A stretch of DNA of 24,481 nucleotides from assembly GCA_017882245.1 (NCBI GenBank), contig JADGPV010000103.1, positions 1 through 24,481 on the forward strand. The letters run 5' to 3'. The notes beneath the pieces were generated by a model. It saw nothing but the letters and a program-made list of their open reading frames with translations. It had not been told where the DNA came from and made no database searches. A program made the position numbers and the translations under genes. This document shows, piece after piece, positions 7,246 through 14,594 of this stretch. How positions within the stretch are numbered: the first letter of the stretch is position 1; the number at the start of each line of letters is the position of its first letter. Source of the DNA: Bacteroidales bacterium (GTDB taxonomy: Bacteria; Bacteroidota; Bacteroidia; Bacteroidales; VadinHA17).

Positions 7246-8376
7246 ATGAATGCCACTCTGCGTAACTTTTTGATTATAGTTGGTATAGCACTGACGGCTT
7301 ATCTTTTCTGGTATTTCCGAAGTATTTTTGCATATATTATTATTGCGGGTGTAATATCGCTGATCGGTCGTCCGGTAGTGGAGTTTCTCAGCAGTATACA
7401 TATCCGGAAGCTGAAATTCCCGAGGTTTCTGAGTGCATTGCTCACCCTGGCGCTTATCTGGGGTCTTGTAGCGCTCTTCTTTATGATTTTCATACCGGTC
7501 ATAACCAGGCAGATAGAAACTCTGTCAAGCTTCGACGCCGGTGCAATAGTAAGGGGTATTGAGCAACAGCTCGACAAGCTTGATGTGTTGTTCAGAAAGG
7601 TATATAGGACCATGCCCGTTGATAAAACTCTTTATGATCTGGCAGTTGAAAAGGTCAGTGAAATTCTTAATCCTGCATCGGTAACTGACCTCGCCGGAAA
7701 CCTTGCAGGGGGGATAGGCAAATTCGTGATTGCCGTTTTTGCCGTAACTTTCCTCGCTTTCTTCTTCTTAAAGGATGAAGGACTTTTTAAGGAGACGCTT
7801 ATGGTGATCGTTCCTGAGAAGTATGAAGAAAAAGTCAGGCGTGCACTGCACTCGATCAAGAATCTGCTCATCCGTTATTTTATAGGTATTATTCTCGAGA
7901 GCACTATAGTAATGATAATAGTGACCATCGGTATGACCATTGTCGGTTTGTCCTTCCAGCAAGCGCTGGTGATGGGGCTGATCATTGGAATATTCAATGT
8001 GATACCCTACATCGGTCCATGGCTTGGCGGTGCCATCGCGGTGGTTATGGGCATAGGGACCGCGATCAGTGTGGGAGGGCTTCCTTCCATACCAATGCTG
8101 ATTCTTTATATGATAATCGTGATTGCCTCAGCCCAGGTCATAGACAATAATATTGTTCAGCCGATGATCTACTCGAAAAGCGTCAATGCCCATCCAATAG
8201 AGATATTCATTATCATTATGGCAGTAGGCAGCTTTGCAGGTATCCCCGGAATGATCGTGGCAGTCCCGGCTTATACGGCGTTAAGAGTCTTTGCCAGGGA
8301 GTTTTTTTACAATTTCGGGCCTGTGCGAAAAATTACATCGGGCCTGGGTAAGGACCTTGAAGACGGCAGGGAATGA
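7246..8376 (+). CDS. AI-2E family transporter (PerM/UPF0118, DUF20) membrane protein
   Basis: A 376-residue integral membrane protein with about eight membrane segments: two or three near the N-terminus, a soluble stretch rich in charged residues around 85-145, and a hydrophobic C-terminal half. The family hallmark FNVIPYIGPWLGG occurs near residue 250, followed by VIDNNIVQPMIYSKSVNAHPIEIF, which is typical of PerM/TqsA-like proteins. Members have been linked to autoinducer-2 export or to sodium(lithium)/proton exchange, so the substrate is not predictable. The gene has its own promoter and diverges from hsp20. Its stop overlaps the next start as ATGA, tying it to DUF4492 and cydAB. Confidence 0.9.
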   Translation: MNATLRNFLIIVGIALTAYLFWYFRSIFAYIIIAGVISLIGRPVVEFLSSIHIRKLKFPRFLSALLTLALIWGLVALFFMIFIPVITRQIETLSSFDAGAIVRGIEQQLDKLDVLFRKVYRTMPVDKTLYDLAVEKVSEILNPASVTDLAGNLAGGIGKFVIAVFAVTFLAFFFLKDEGLFKETLMVIVPEKYEEKVRRALHSIKNLLIRYFIGIILESTIVMIIVTIGMTIVGLSFQQALVMGLIIGIFNVIPYIGPWLGGAIAVVMGIGTAISVGGLPSIPMLILYMIIVIASAQVIDNNIVQPMIYSKSVNAHPIEIFIIIMAVGSFAGIPGMIVAVPAYTALRVFAREFFYNFGPVRKITSGLGKDLEDGRE

Positions 8377-8600
8377 CCAGGATAGCCTCTGCCCTAAGAA
8401 GTTTCTTTATGTTCTATTATGAAGGCTTCCGAACAATGTCATGGTGGGGTAAAAAGGTCTGGATTATCATTATTATTAAGCTTTGCATCATCTTTCTCGT
8501 ACTAAGACTTTTCTTTTTTTCTGATTTCCTGAACAGCAATTTTAATTCTGACAGGGAGCGGAGTGACTATGTGATTGAACAGCTAACCGGTAATAAATGA
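8373..8600 (+). CDS. DUF4492 small membrane protein, upstream of cydAB
   Basis: A 75-residue protein with a basic amphipathic start (SALRSFFMFYYEGFRTM), one membrane segment (about 30-50, rich in Ile/Leu/Phe) and a polar tail. The FYYEGFR-M-W-G-K-VW-IIIIIKL pattern matches DUF4492, found in Bacteroidota directly before cydA. The ATG overlaps the stop of the PerM-like gene (ATGA), and cydA starts 4 bases after its stop. A role as accessory or small subunit of cytochrome bd, like CydX in Proteobacteria, is attractive but is inference from size, topology and position only. Confidence 0.8.
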   Translation: MTRIASALRSFFMFYYEGFRTMSWWGKKVWIIIIIKLCIIFLVLRLFFFSDFLNSNFNSDRERSDYVIEQLTGNK

Positions 8601-8604
8601 CAAT

Positions 8605-10161
8605 ATGATTGAAAACATTGATCTCTCATTGGTGAACTGGTCCAGAGCACAGTTCGCACTGACAGCCATTTATCACTGGCTATTCGTGCCTCTCACCCTT
8701 GGTCTCTCATTTATTCTTGCGTTCATGGAATCAATCTATGTTCGGACAGGCAATGAGTTATGGAAAAAGATAACGAAATTCTGGATGACTCTTTTTGGCA
8801 TTAACTTCGCGATAGGAGTGGCCACTGGGTTAATTCTTGAGTTTGAGTTTGGAACCAACTGGTCAAATTACTCATGGTTTGTGGGTGACATCTTTGGCGC
8901 ACCGCTGGCTGTCGAGGGTATACTCGCCTTTTTCCTTGAGACGACCTTCGTGGCTGTGATGTTTTTCGGATGGAACAAGGTGGGGAAGAAATTTCACCTT
9001 GCCTCCACCTGGCTGGTAGCCATAGGAGCCAGTCTCTCAGCTTTATGGATCCTTGTTGCCAACTCATGGATGGAGAATCCCGTAGGAATGGTATTCAATG
9101 CGGATACTGCCCGCAATGAGATGAACAGCTTTCGGGATGTCGTATTGAACCCTGTCGCCATTGACAAATTCACCCACACAGTGACATCAGGCTTTGTTCT
9201 TGCCTCCGTTTTTGTCACAGGCATAAGCGCATGGTTCCTTCTGCGTCACAGGGAGGAGATACTGGCAAAAAAAAGCATATTAATTGCAGGGATATTCGGT
9301 CTGGTCTCTGCCCTGGCGGTAGCTATGACCGGCGACCGCTCCGCCCGCACCATTGCGCAGGTTCAGCCTGTGAAGTTCGCAGCAATAGAGGCTCTCTATG
9401 ATGGCAAAAGCGAGGCCGGACTGACGGTTATTGGAGCCCTTACCGACAGTGACGACAGGATCGGTGAAAAGAAAGTACATGATGTAAAATTAAAGATCAT
9501 GATCCCCAAACTGCTTTCAATAATGACTACGGGTGAGGGCAGTGGTTATGTACCGGGGCTGAAGGACCTGGTTAACGGTAATCCTGAAAAAGGAATACTG
9601 TCAGTCAGTGAGATGATGGAACGAGGCAAGTATGCGCGGCAGGTGCTGACTGATTACAAGATGGCAAAGGAAATAGGAGATGATGCCTCGGTGGCTTCTC
9701 TCGGAGCAAAATTTCAGGAGCAGGACTTCATCAATAATTATTTCAGGTACTTTGGCTACAGCTTTTTTGAACATCCATGGCAGGTTATACCATCGGTGCC
9801 CGTGACCTTTTACAGCTTCCGTATTATGGTCGCCCTGGGATTTTTCTTCATTCTGCTCTTCGTTCTGGCAATCTTCTTTCAGCGCCGTGATAAGCTTGAG
9901 CATCACCGCTGGTTCTTATGGATTTCTCTAATCTCCATACCGCTGGTATACCTTGCCAGCGAGTCCGGATGGATAGTGACCGAAATGGGCCGTCAGCCGT
10001 GGATAATTCAGAACCTTATGCCGGTCAGCGTGGCTGTGTCAAACATAAGTACCGGTGCGGTGCAGACGACCTTCCTTCTCTTCGCAGTTTTGTTTACCGC
10101 ACTGCTTATTGCAGATGTTTCGATTATGTCAAGACAGATCAAAAACGGACCAAAACACTAG
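8605..10161 (+). CDS. cydA: Cytochrome bd ubiquinol oxidase subunit I
   Basis: CydA carries the three haems and the quinol site of cytochrome bd, a high-affinity terminal oxidase that reduces O2 to water and resists inhibitors. The 518 residues show H24 in AIYHWLFVPLTLG (b595 ligand), E104 and E112 in VEGILAFFLETTF, H191 in KFTHTVTSG and M408 in FRIMVALG (b558 ligands), and E460 in GWIVTEMGRQPW. The quinol loop starts at GDRSAR and is of ordinary length. No key residue is missing. Transcription probably starts upstream of the PerM-like gene, and cydB follows after 12 bases. Confidence 0.98.
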   Translation: MIENIDLSLVNWSRAQFALTAIYHWLFVPLTLGLSFILAFMESIYVRTGNELWKKITKFWMTLFGINFAIGVATGLILEFEFGTNWSNYSWFVGDIFGAPLAVEGILAFFLETTFVAVMFFGWNKVGKKFHLASTWLVAIGASLSALWILVANSWMENPVGMVFNADTARNEMNSFRDVVLNPVAIDKFTHTVTSGFVLASVFVTGISAWFLLRHREEILAKKSILIAGIFGLVSALAVAMTGDRSARTIAQVQPVKFAAIEALYDGKSEAGLTVIGALTDSDDRIGEKKVHDVKLKIMIPKLLSIMTTGEGSGYVPGLKDLVNGNPEKGILSVSEMMERGKYARQVLTDYKMAKEIGDDASVASLGAKFQEQDFINNYFRYFGYSFFEHPWQVIPSVPVTFYSFRIMVALGFFFILLFVLAIFFQRRDKLEHHRWFLWISLISIPLVYLASESGWIVTEMGRQPWIIQNLMPVSVAVSNISTGAVQTTFLLFAVLFTALLIADVSIMSRQIKNGPKH

Positions 10162-10165
10162 GAGG
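10160..10165 (+). promoter_or_regulatory. Strong Shine-Dalgarno before cydB
   Basis: AGGAGG at 10160-10165 overlaps the cydA TAG stop and lies eight bases before the cydB ATG at 10174. Such a strong site is unusual in this window, where most starts have none. It would keep CydB output high from a polycistronic mRNA. Confidence 0.8.
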
Positions 10166-10173
10166 AAATTATC

Positions 10174-11304
10174 ATGACTTTAATTATATCACACGCATTC
10201 CTGCAGAATTATTGGTGGCTGATAATATCATTGCTGGCCGGTCTTCTCGTTTTCCTGATGTTTGTTCAGGGAGGACAGTCGTTTATCTTCTCTCTGCCGC
10301 ACAATGACATGCAGCGCAAGATGTTGGTCAATGCTCTCGGCCGCAAATGGGAGTTTACGTTCACGACCCTTGTCACTTTCGGCGGGGCATTCTTTGCCTC
10401 CTTCCCACTGTTCTATGCAACCAGCTTCGGCGGAGCATACTGGGTGTGGATGGCTATTCTTTTCAGTTTCATAATACAGGCAGTGGCATACCAATACAGG
10501 TCGAAGCCGTCCAACGTGTACGGCACCAGCGTCTTTGACTCATTCCTGTTTATCAACGGTTGCCTGGGACCATTCCTGATAGGCGTGGCAGTGGCTACCT
10601 TCTTCACAGGCTCGGATTTTTCTCTTGACCTGTTTAACAGGGTTACATGGGGCACCGGGTGGCACGGTCTTGAAGCACTTGTCAATCCTGTTAACCTTTT
10701 ACTCGGCTTTGCGGTACTCTTTCTGGCCAGAGTGCTTGGTCTGATGTATCTCTATAATACTATTGATGATAAGGACCTTGGCGCTTCCATTGACAGGGCG
10801 CTGGTCAGAAATGCCATACCGTTCCTGGTCTTTTTCCTTGCATTTATTGCATCTCTGTTTCTCGGCAAGGGATACAGAGCGGACAGTGATACCGGAGAGG
10901 TTACACTGGTGAAATACCTTTACCTGCATAATCTTATATCCAATCTTTTCATCCTCATCCTTTTCCTCGGAGGTGTTGTGCTGGTGCTCGTCTCGTTGTG
11001 GCTTGGGACGATCCGCCACTCTGGCAAAGCTATCTGGTATGGAGGAATCGGTACCATAGCCGTTGTGATGGCACTCTTCTTCATTGCAGGATACGGTGAA
11101 ACAGCATTTTATCCCTCTTCATCCAGCCCCGGGAGCTCGCTCACCCTGGCAAAAGCCTCCTCAAGCCAGTTTACCCTGAAGACGATGATGCATGTGTCAT
11201 TTATAATTCCGTTCGTGGTAGCGTACATCTGGTATGCATGGAGGTCAATGAACCGCAAAAGGATAAACACGGAAGAAATGGAAGGAGAAGATCATACTTA
11301 TTGA
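10174..11304 (+). CDS. cydB: Cytochrome bd ubiquinol oxidase subunit II
   Basis: CydB is the haem-free partner subunit of CydA in the inner membrane. The 376-residue protein has about eight to nine membrane segments. It shows FVQGGQSFIFSLP near the N-terminus, a conserved RSKPSNVYGTSVFDSFLF-type segment, WHGLEAL, and the C-terminal GYGETAFYPSSSSPGSSLT plus SQFTLKTMMHVSF stretch, which is usual for CydB of Bacteroidota. The start is fixed by the AGGAGG eight bases upstream. Its stop lies 11 bases from the stop of the convergent pssA gene. No terminator hairpin is evident in that gap, so read-through antisense to pssA is possible. Confidence 0.96.
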   Translation: MTLIISHAFLQNYWWLIISLLAGLLVFLMFVQGGQSFIFSLPHNDMQRKMLVNALGRKWEFTFTTLVTFGGAFFASFPLFYATSFGGAYWVWMAILFSFIIQAVAYQYRSKPSNVYGTSVFDSFLFINGCLGPFLIGVAVATFFTGSDFSLDLFNRVTWGTGWHGLEALVNPVNLLLGFAVLFLARVLGLMYLYNTIDDKDLGASIDRALVRNAIPFLVFFLAFIASLFLGKGYRADSDTGEVTLVKYLYLHNLISNLFILILFLGGVVLVLVSLWLGTIRHSGKAIWYGGIGTIAVVMALFFIAGYGETAFYPSSSSPGSSLTLAKASSSQFTLKTMMHVSFIIPFVVAYIWYAWRSMNRKRINTEEMEGEDHTY

Positions 11305-11315
11305 AATTGGAACGG

Positions 11316-12032
11316 CTACACAGCAGCGGCAGATGTCCCCCGTCTTCTGAGAACATTGAAAATGAGTGATATCAGGATATAGGATACCATTATCAGCGGC
11401 GGTGATGCAAGCTTCAGGATCAGCAACAGTATCAGGCTGACACCTGCAAGGATATACCGCTCTTCATTTCCGCTCCATCTGAGATGTTTGAACTTCAGAG
11501 AAAACATCCGGATATTGACAAGCATCATCACCGAAAGAAATATGGAAAGAGATCCGATAAACCAGTTTGATGCCACCAGTGTGTCAAATATTGCACACCT
11601 GCTGTATTCAGATGCAATTACAAATGAAATCACTGTAAAGGCGCTTGCCGGTGTCGCCAGGCCTCTGAAGGAAGTGGTCTGAGTGGTGTCATTATTGAAT
11701 TTTGCCAGTCTGAGGGCTGAAGCGGCAGGGATGAGACCTGCCAGGATAAAACCCGGTACCAGACCTGTACCGTTCTCAATCAGCAGATTAAGGACAATTG
11801 CTCCCGGTGCAATACCAAAGGTAACTATATCAGCCAGGCTGTCAAGCTCTTTACCTATGTCTGAATAGGATTTGAGAAAACGAGCCGCAAGACCGTCGGA
11901 AAAATCAAAGATCCCCCCGGCAATGATTAAAAAAGCAGCGTATTCATTATAACCCTTTATAGCAAATACAGTTGCAGCAAAACCTGAAAGAAGATTCAGC
12001 AGGGTAATGAAGTTTGGAATATGTTTTCTCAT
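11316..12032 (-). CDS. pssA: CDP-diacylglycerol--serine O-phosphatidyltransferase
   Basis: PssA makes phosphatidylserine from CDP-diacylglycerol and serine; Psd then turns it into phosphatidylethanolamine. The 238-residue membrane protein has the full CDP-alcohol phosphotransferase signature: D43, D46, G47, A50, R51, G60, D64 and D68 (D-x2-DG-x2-AR-x8-G-x3-D-x3-D). The N-terminal IPNFITLLNLLSGF and following D-F-SDGLAARFL fit the type II, integral membrane PssA group rather than phosphatidylglycerophosphate synthase. It runs convergent to cydB and divergent from the HAD-like gene. A -7 element lies 20 bases upstream. The distinction from other CDP-alcohol transferases rests on these N-terminal motifs and the presence of psd nearby. 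Confidence 0.93.
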   Translation of the reverse strand: MRKHIPNFITLLNLLSGFAATVFAIKGYNEYAAFLIIAGGIFDFSDGLAARFLKSYSDIGKELDSLADIVTFGIAPGAIVLNLLIENGTGLVPGFILAGLIPAASALRLAKFNNDTTQTTSFRGLATPASAFTVISFVIASEYSRCAIFDTLVASNWFIGSLSIFLSVMMLVNIRMFSLKFKHLRWSGNEERYILAGVSLILLLILKLASPPLIMVSYILISLIFNVLRRRGTSAAAV

Positions 12033-12051
12033 ATCTGTATAAAAAGCTTTG

Positions 12052-12059
12052 CAAAATTA
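12052..12059 (-). promoter_or_regulatory. Bacteroidota-type -7 element of pssA
   Basis: On the minus strand TAATTTTG occupies 12059-12052, twenty bases before the pssA ATG at 12032. It matches TAnnTTTG. No clear -33 TTG is seen at standard spacing. Confidence 0.45.
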
Positions 12060-12086
12060 CAATATTAAGGACAACTATAATTTGTT

Positions 12087-12094
12087 TATTTTTG
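12087..12094 (+). promoter_or_regulatory. Bacteroidota-type -7 element of the HAD-like gene
   Basis: TATTTTTG matches TAnnTTTG and ends nine bases before the ATG at 12104. If used, the mRNA would have a leader of only a few bases. It sits back to back with the pssA element, 27 bases apart. Confidence 0.4.
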
Positions 12095-12103
12095 TGCTGG
12101 TTT

Positions 12104-12526
12104 ATGAGAGATCTTACAAACATCAAAATTGCGATAGACTTCGACGGCACTATCGTTGAACATGATTATCCGGATATCGGGAAGGAGAGGCTTTTTGCCT
12201 TTATAACCCTGAGGGAGCTGCAGAAGAGGGGAGCCTTGCTTATCCTCTGGACGATCAGGACAGGCAGGGAGCTGGATGATGCAGTTCAATATTGCCATGA
12301 GAACGGCATAGTGTTTTACGCAATCAACCGGAACTATCCGGAAGAGAAGTGGGCAGAGGATACGCCGCGCAAACTGAATGTCGACATTTATATTGATGAT
12401 AAGAATGCCGGAGGTTTCCCGGGATGGGGTGAGGTACTTAATATGATCGATCCGTGGTCTGAAAGAGAGGAACAGGCGATGAGAGCAATAAAGACACGTC
12501 GCTTCAGTTTATTTGGCAAAAAGTAA
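12104..12526 (+). CDS. Small HAD-like hydrolase (BT0820-type)
   Basis: A 140-residue cytosolic protein with haloacid dehalogenase-fold motifs: motif I IAIDFDGTIVE (nucleophile D12, acid D14), motif II LLILWTIRTG, and motif IV VDIYIDDKNAGG. There is no cap domain. The pattern including HENGIVFYAINRNYPEE resembles a family of small Bacteroidota HAD proteins known from structural genomics (for example BT0820 of B. thetaiotaomicron), whose substrate is not known to me. The frame is open upstream to 12014, but the ATG at 12104 puts motif I at the normal N-terminal place and keeps the pssA promoter region free. The next gene starts 10 bases after the stop, so the two are probably co-transcribed. 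Confidence 0.8.
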   Translation: MRDLTNIKIAIDFDGTIVEHDYPDIGKERLFAFITLRELQKRGALLILWTIRTGRELDDAVQYCHENGIVFYAINRNYPEEKWAEDTPRKLNVDIYIDDKNAGGFPGWGEVLNMIDPWSEREEQAMRAIKTRRFSLFGKK

Positions 12527-12536
12527 TACCTGACAG

Positions 12537-13655
12537 ATGAAGAGCAATACCTTATATTCATTTATTTTTCTGCTTGTTCTTGTCTCTGTAATATCATGTT
12601 CAGGCTCGTCAGAAAACAGGAAGAAATCAACTTTAAAAGGTACGGCTGCTGAAGCCTCTGCCTTGCCTGCGAAAAGGCTTATTGAAGTTCTCTCGCCTGC
12701 TGACAATGCCAGCTTCATCTGCACAGACAAAATAATTTTTTCGGTGACCCAGGTCATCGGATCAGTGAAAATTGACTCTGTTCAGCTGTGGGTTGGCGGT
12801 ACCAGATACAGCACCCTCTTCCATCTGCCGGCCTCAGTAGAGATAGCTCCCTCAGGCAGGACAGGCAGACTTTCTCTGAGGGCCGTTGCCTTCTCTCCCG
12901 GCTCCAAAGCTCAGACAGTGAACCTGTTTGTTTCCCGCCTCTCTGATATTGATCCGGTTGAATATAGGTACCGTGTTGTTAAAAGCTATCCTCACGACAG
13001 GCATGCCTATACGCAGGGCCTGGTATATGATAACGGTTTCTTTTATGAAGGTACCGGGCAGCAGGGGGAGTCATCGCTGAGGAAGGTGGAGCTGGAGACA
13101 GGCAAGGTTGTCAGCCAGGTCAACCTCGACGGTTCTCTCTTTGGTGAGGGAGTTGCGCTGCTTGGTGACCGTATATACCAGCTCACCTGGACTTCAAAGG
13201 TAGGTTTCGTTTATGAGAAGAAGACACTGAACCAGATAAACAGAATATATTACCAGACTCAGGGATGGGGTCTCACAAGCATGGATAACAAACTGGTAAT
13301 GAGTGACGGAACTAATGTGATCTGGTTCCTTGACCCTGACTTTAATGTTCTTTCTTCAGTTGAGGTATGGGATAACAAAGGCATTGTTGACAACCTCAAT
13401 GAGCTCGAGATGATTGATGGAGAGCTCTGGGCGAACATATGGCAGACTGATCGCATTGCACGCATAGATCCGGTATCAGGGAAAGTCCTTGGCTATGTAG
13501 AACTGGGAAATATCCTCCCGAGGGAGGACCGTTCATCTGAGACGGATGTCCTGAATGGTATTGCATGGGATGCTTCGAATAAACGATTGTTTGTTACCGG
13601 CAAGTACTGGCCACGGCTGTTTGAAATCACTGTAACCGCCCAAACTCGGAAATAA
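12537..13655 (+). CDS. Glutaminyl-peptide cyclotransferase, plant-type, lipoprotein
   Basis: Glutaminyl cyclases turn N-terminal glutamine (or glutamate) into pyroglutamate. The 372-residue product begins with a lipoprotein signal ending in VISC, with cysteine 21 as the lipidation site, then a stretch of about 100 residues that reads like a beta-sandwich/Ig-like domain. The catalytic domain (from about 143) is of the papaya beta-propeller type: HAYTQGLVYDNGFFYEGTG, SLRKVELETGKV, LFGEGVALL, QLTW, GWGLT, SDGT, LNELEMIDGELWANIWQTD and the closing LNGIAWD...LFVTGKYWPRLFEI. It likely acts in the periplasm on exported proteins. Bacteroidota export many proteins with glutamine directly after the signal-peptidase cut (the 'Q-rule'), giving this enzyme a plausible broad role. 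Confidence 0.9.
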   Translation: MKSNTLYSFIFLLVLVSVISCSGSSENRKKSTLKGTAAEASALPAKRLIEVLSPADNASFICTDKIIFSVTQVIGSVKIDSVQLWVGGTRYSTLFHLPASVEIAPSGRTGRLSLRAVAFSPGSKAQTVNLFVSRLSDIDPVEYRYRVVKSYPHDRHAYTQGLVYDNGFFYEGTGQQGESSLRKVELETGKVVSQVNLDGSLFGEGVALLGDRIYQLTWTSKVGFVYEKKTLNQINRIYYQTQGWGLTSMDNKLVMSDGTNVIWFLDPDFNVLSSVEVWDNKGIVDNLNELEMIDGELWANIWQTDRIARIDPVSGKVLGYVELGNILPREDRSSETDVLNGIAWDASNKRLFVTGKYWPRLFEITVTAQTRK

Positions 13656-13758
13656 TTGCCCCGTTTTATCCTCCGGATGTTTAAAAAGTGTTAATAACCC
13701 CGGGGAAAATGTTTACAATTACGAACTTGTCCCGGCTTCCCGGGATAGGCTTAAATGG

Positions 13759-13766
13759 TAAATTTG
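13759..13766 (+). promoter_or_regulatory. Bacteroidota-type -7 element of parA
   Basis: TAAATTTG matches TAnnTTTG and lies 31 bases before the parA ATG. The 142-base gap between the cyclase gene and parA also holds two GC-rich self-complementary hexamer/octamers (CCCCGGGG at 13698-13705 and CCCGGG at 13739-13744). I see no terminator hairpin or parS there. Confidence 0.5.
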
Positions 13767-13797
13767 AAACTCATTAATTTAAGGAAAAAAGGGTTAT

Positions 13798-14577
13798 ATG
13801 GCAAGGATCATTGCACTGGCAAATCAGAAGGGAGGAGTAGGAAAGACGACTACAGCTATCAATCTGGCTGCAAGCCTGGCAGCGCTTGAAAAAAAGGTAC
13901 TGATTGTTGATGCCGATCCGCAGGCAAATGCCACCTCCGGGGTGGGAATAGATTCTAAACAGGTGAAGGTGACCATTTATGATTGCCTCATTGACGGTGT
14001 CAGCACGCGGGAAGCTGTAATCCCTTGCAATATTGACAATCTCTCAATTATTGCTTCCAATATTGACCTTGTCGGAGCTGAGATCGAGATGCTGGAAAGG
14101 CCCGAGAGAGAGAAGACCCTTAAGAAAGCGATCGCAGGTATCGTGGCTGACTTCGACTACATACTCATCGACTGTTCACCATCACTTGGGTTACTTACTG
14201 TCAATGCCTTAACAGCAGCTGATTCTGTCATTATCCCGGTGCAGTGTGAGTATTTTGCTCTTGAAGGTCTTGGTAAGCTGCTTAATACCATTAAGATCAT
14301 ACAGACCAATCTTAACCCTTCACTTGAAATAGAAGGGTTTCTGCTGACAATGTACGATTCGCGCCTCAGGCTTGCCAACCAGGTTGTAGAAGAAGTAACC
14401 AGGCATTTTCAGCAGATGGTTTTTAATACCATCATTCAGCGGAATGTCAAGCTCTCTGAGGCTCCAAGTTATGGTCAGCCGGCCATCCTCTATGATGCAG
14501 AATCAAGGGGTACGGTCAACTATCTCAATCTTGCCCGTGAACTGCTTGAGAGGGTTGAGGCGAGGCAGAAAAATTAA
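13798..14577 (+). CDS. parA: Chromosome partitioning ATPase ParA (Soj)
   Basis: ParA is the deviant-Walker ATPase that, with ParB, segregates replication origins. The 259 residues show the deviant P-loop KGGVGKTTT (11-19) with signature lysine K11, the VDADPQANAT segment (37 on) with D40, and the catalytic IDCSPSLGLLT block near 120. The short N-terminus without a DNA-binding extension marks a chromosomal (type Ib/Soj-like) ParA and not a plasmid type Ia protein. It has a probable own promoter, and parB begins 17 bases after its stop. The order parA-parB-DUF5683-LysM transglycosylase is a familiar Bacteroidota arrangement. Confidence 0.96.
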   Translation: MARIIALANQKGGVGKTTTAINLAASLAALEKKVLIVDADPQANATSGVGIDSKQVKVTIYDCLIDGVSTREAVIPCNIDNLSIIASNIDLVGAEIEMLERPEREKTLKKAIAGIVADFDYILIDCSPSLGLLTVNALTAADSVIIPVQCEYFALEGLGKLLNTIKIIQTNLNPSLEIEGFLLTMYDSRLRLANQVVEEVTRHFQQMVFNTIIQRNVKLSEAPSYGQPAILYDAESRGTVNYLNLARELLERVEARQKN

Positions 14578-14594
14578 AACCGTTTATCCGTAAT

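Noticed and set aside
9918..10307. 129-residue open frame within cydA/cydB
   Set aside because: It overlaps cydA and the start of cydB in another frame; those genes have complete family motifs, and this frame has none.
12014..12103. Upstream extension of the HAD-like gene
   Set aside because: It would run through the pssA promoter and add a hydrophobic stretch unlike the family; ATG 12104 puts the DxD motif in its normal place.
13698..13744. CCCCGGGG and CCCGGG as a ParA/ParB operator or a terminator
   Set aside because: The arms are only 3-4 bases without loop or U-tract, and the two copies differ; nothing beyond GC-rich self-complementarity supports a function.
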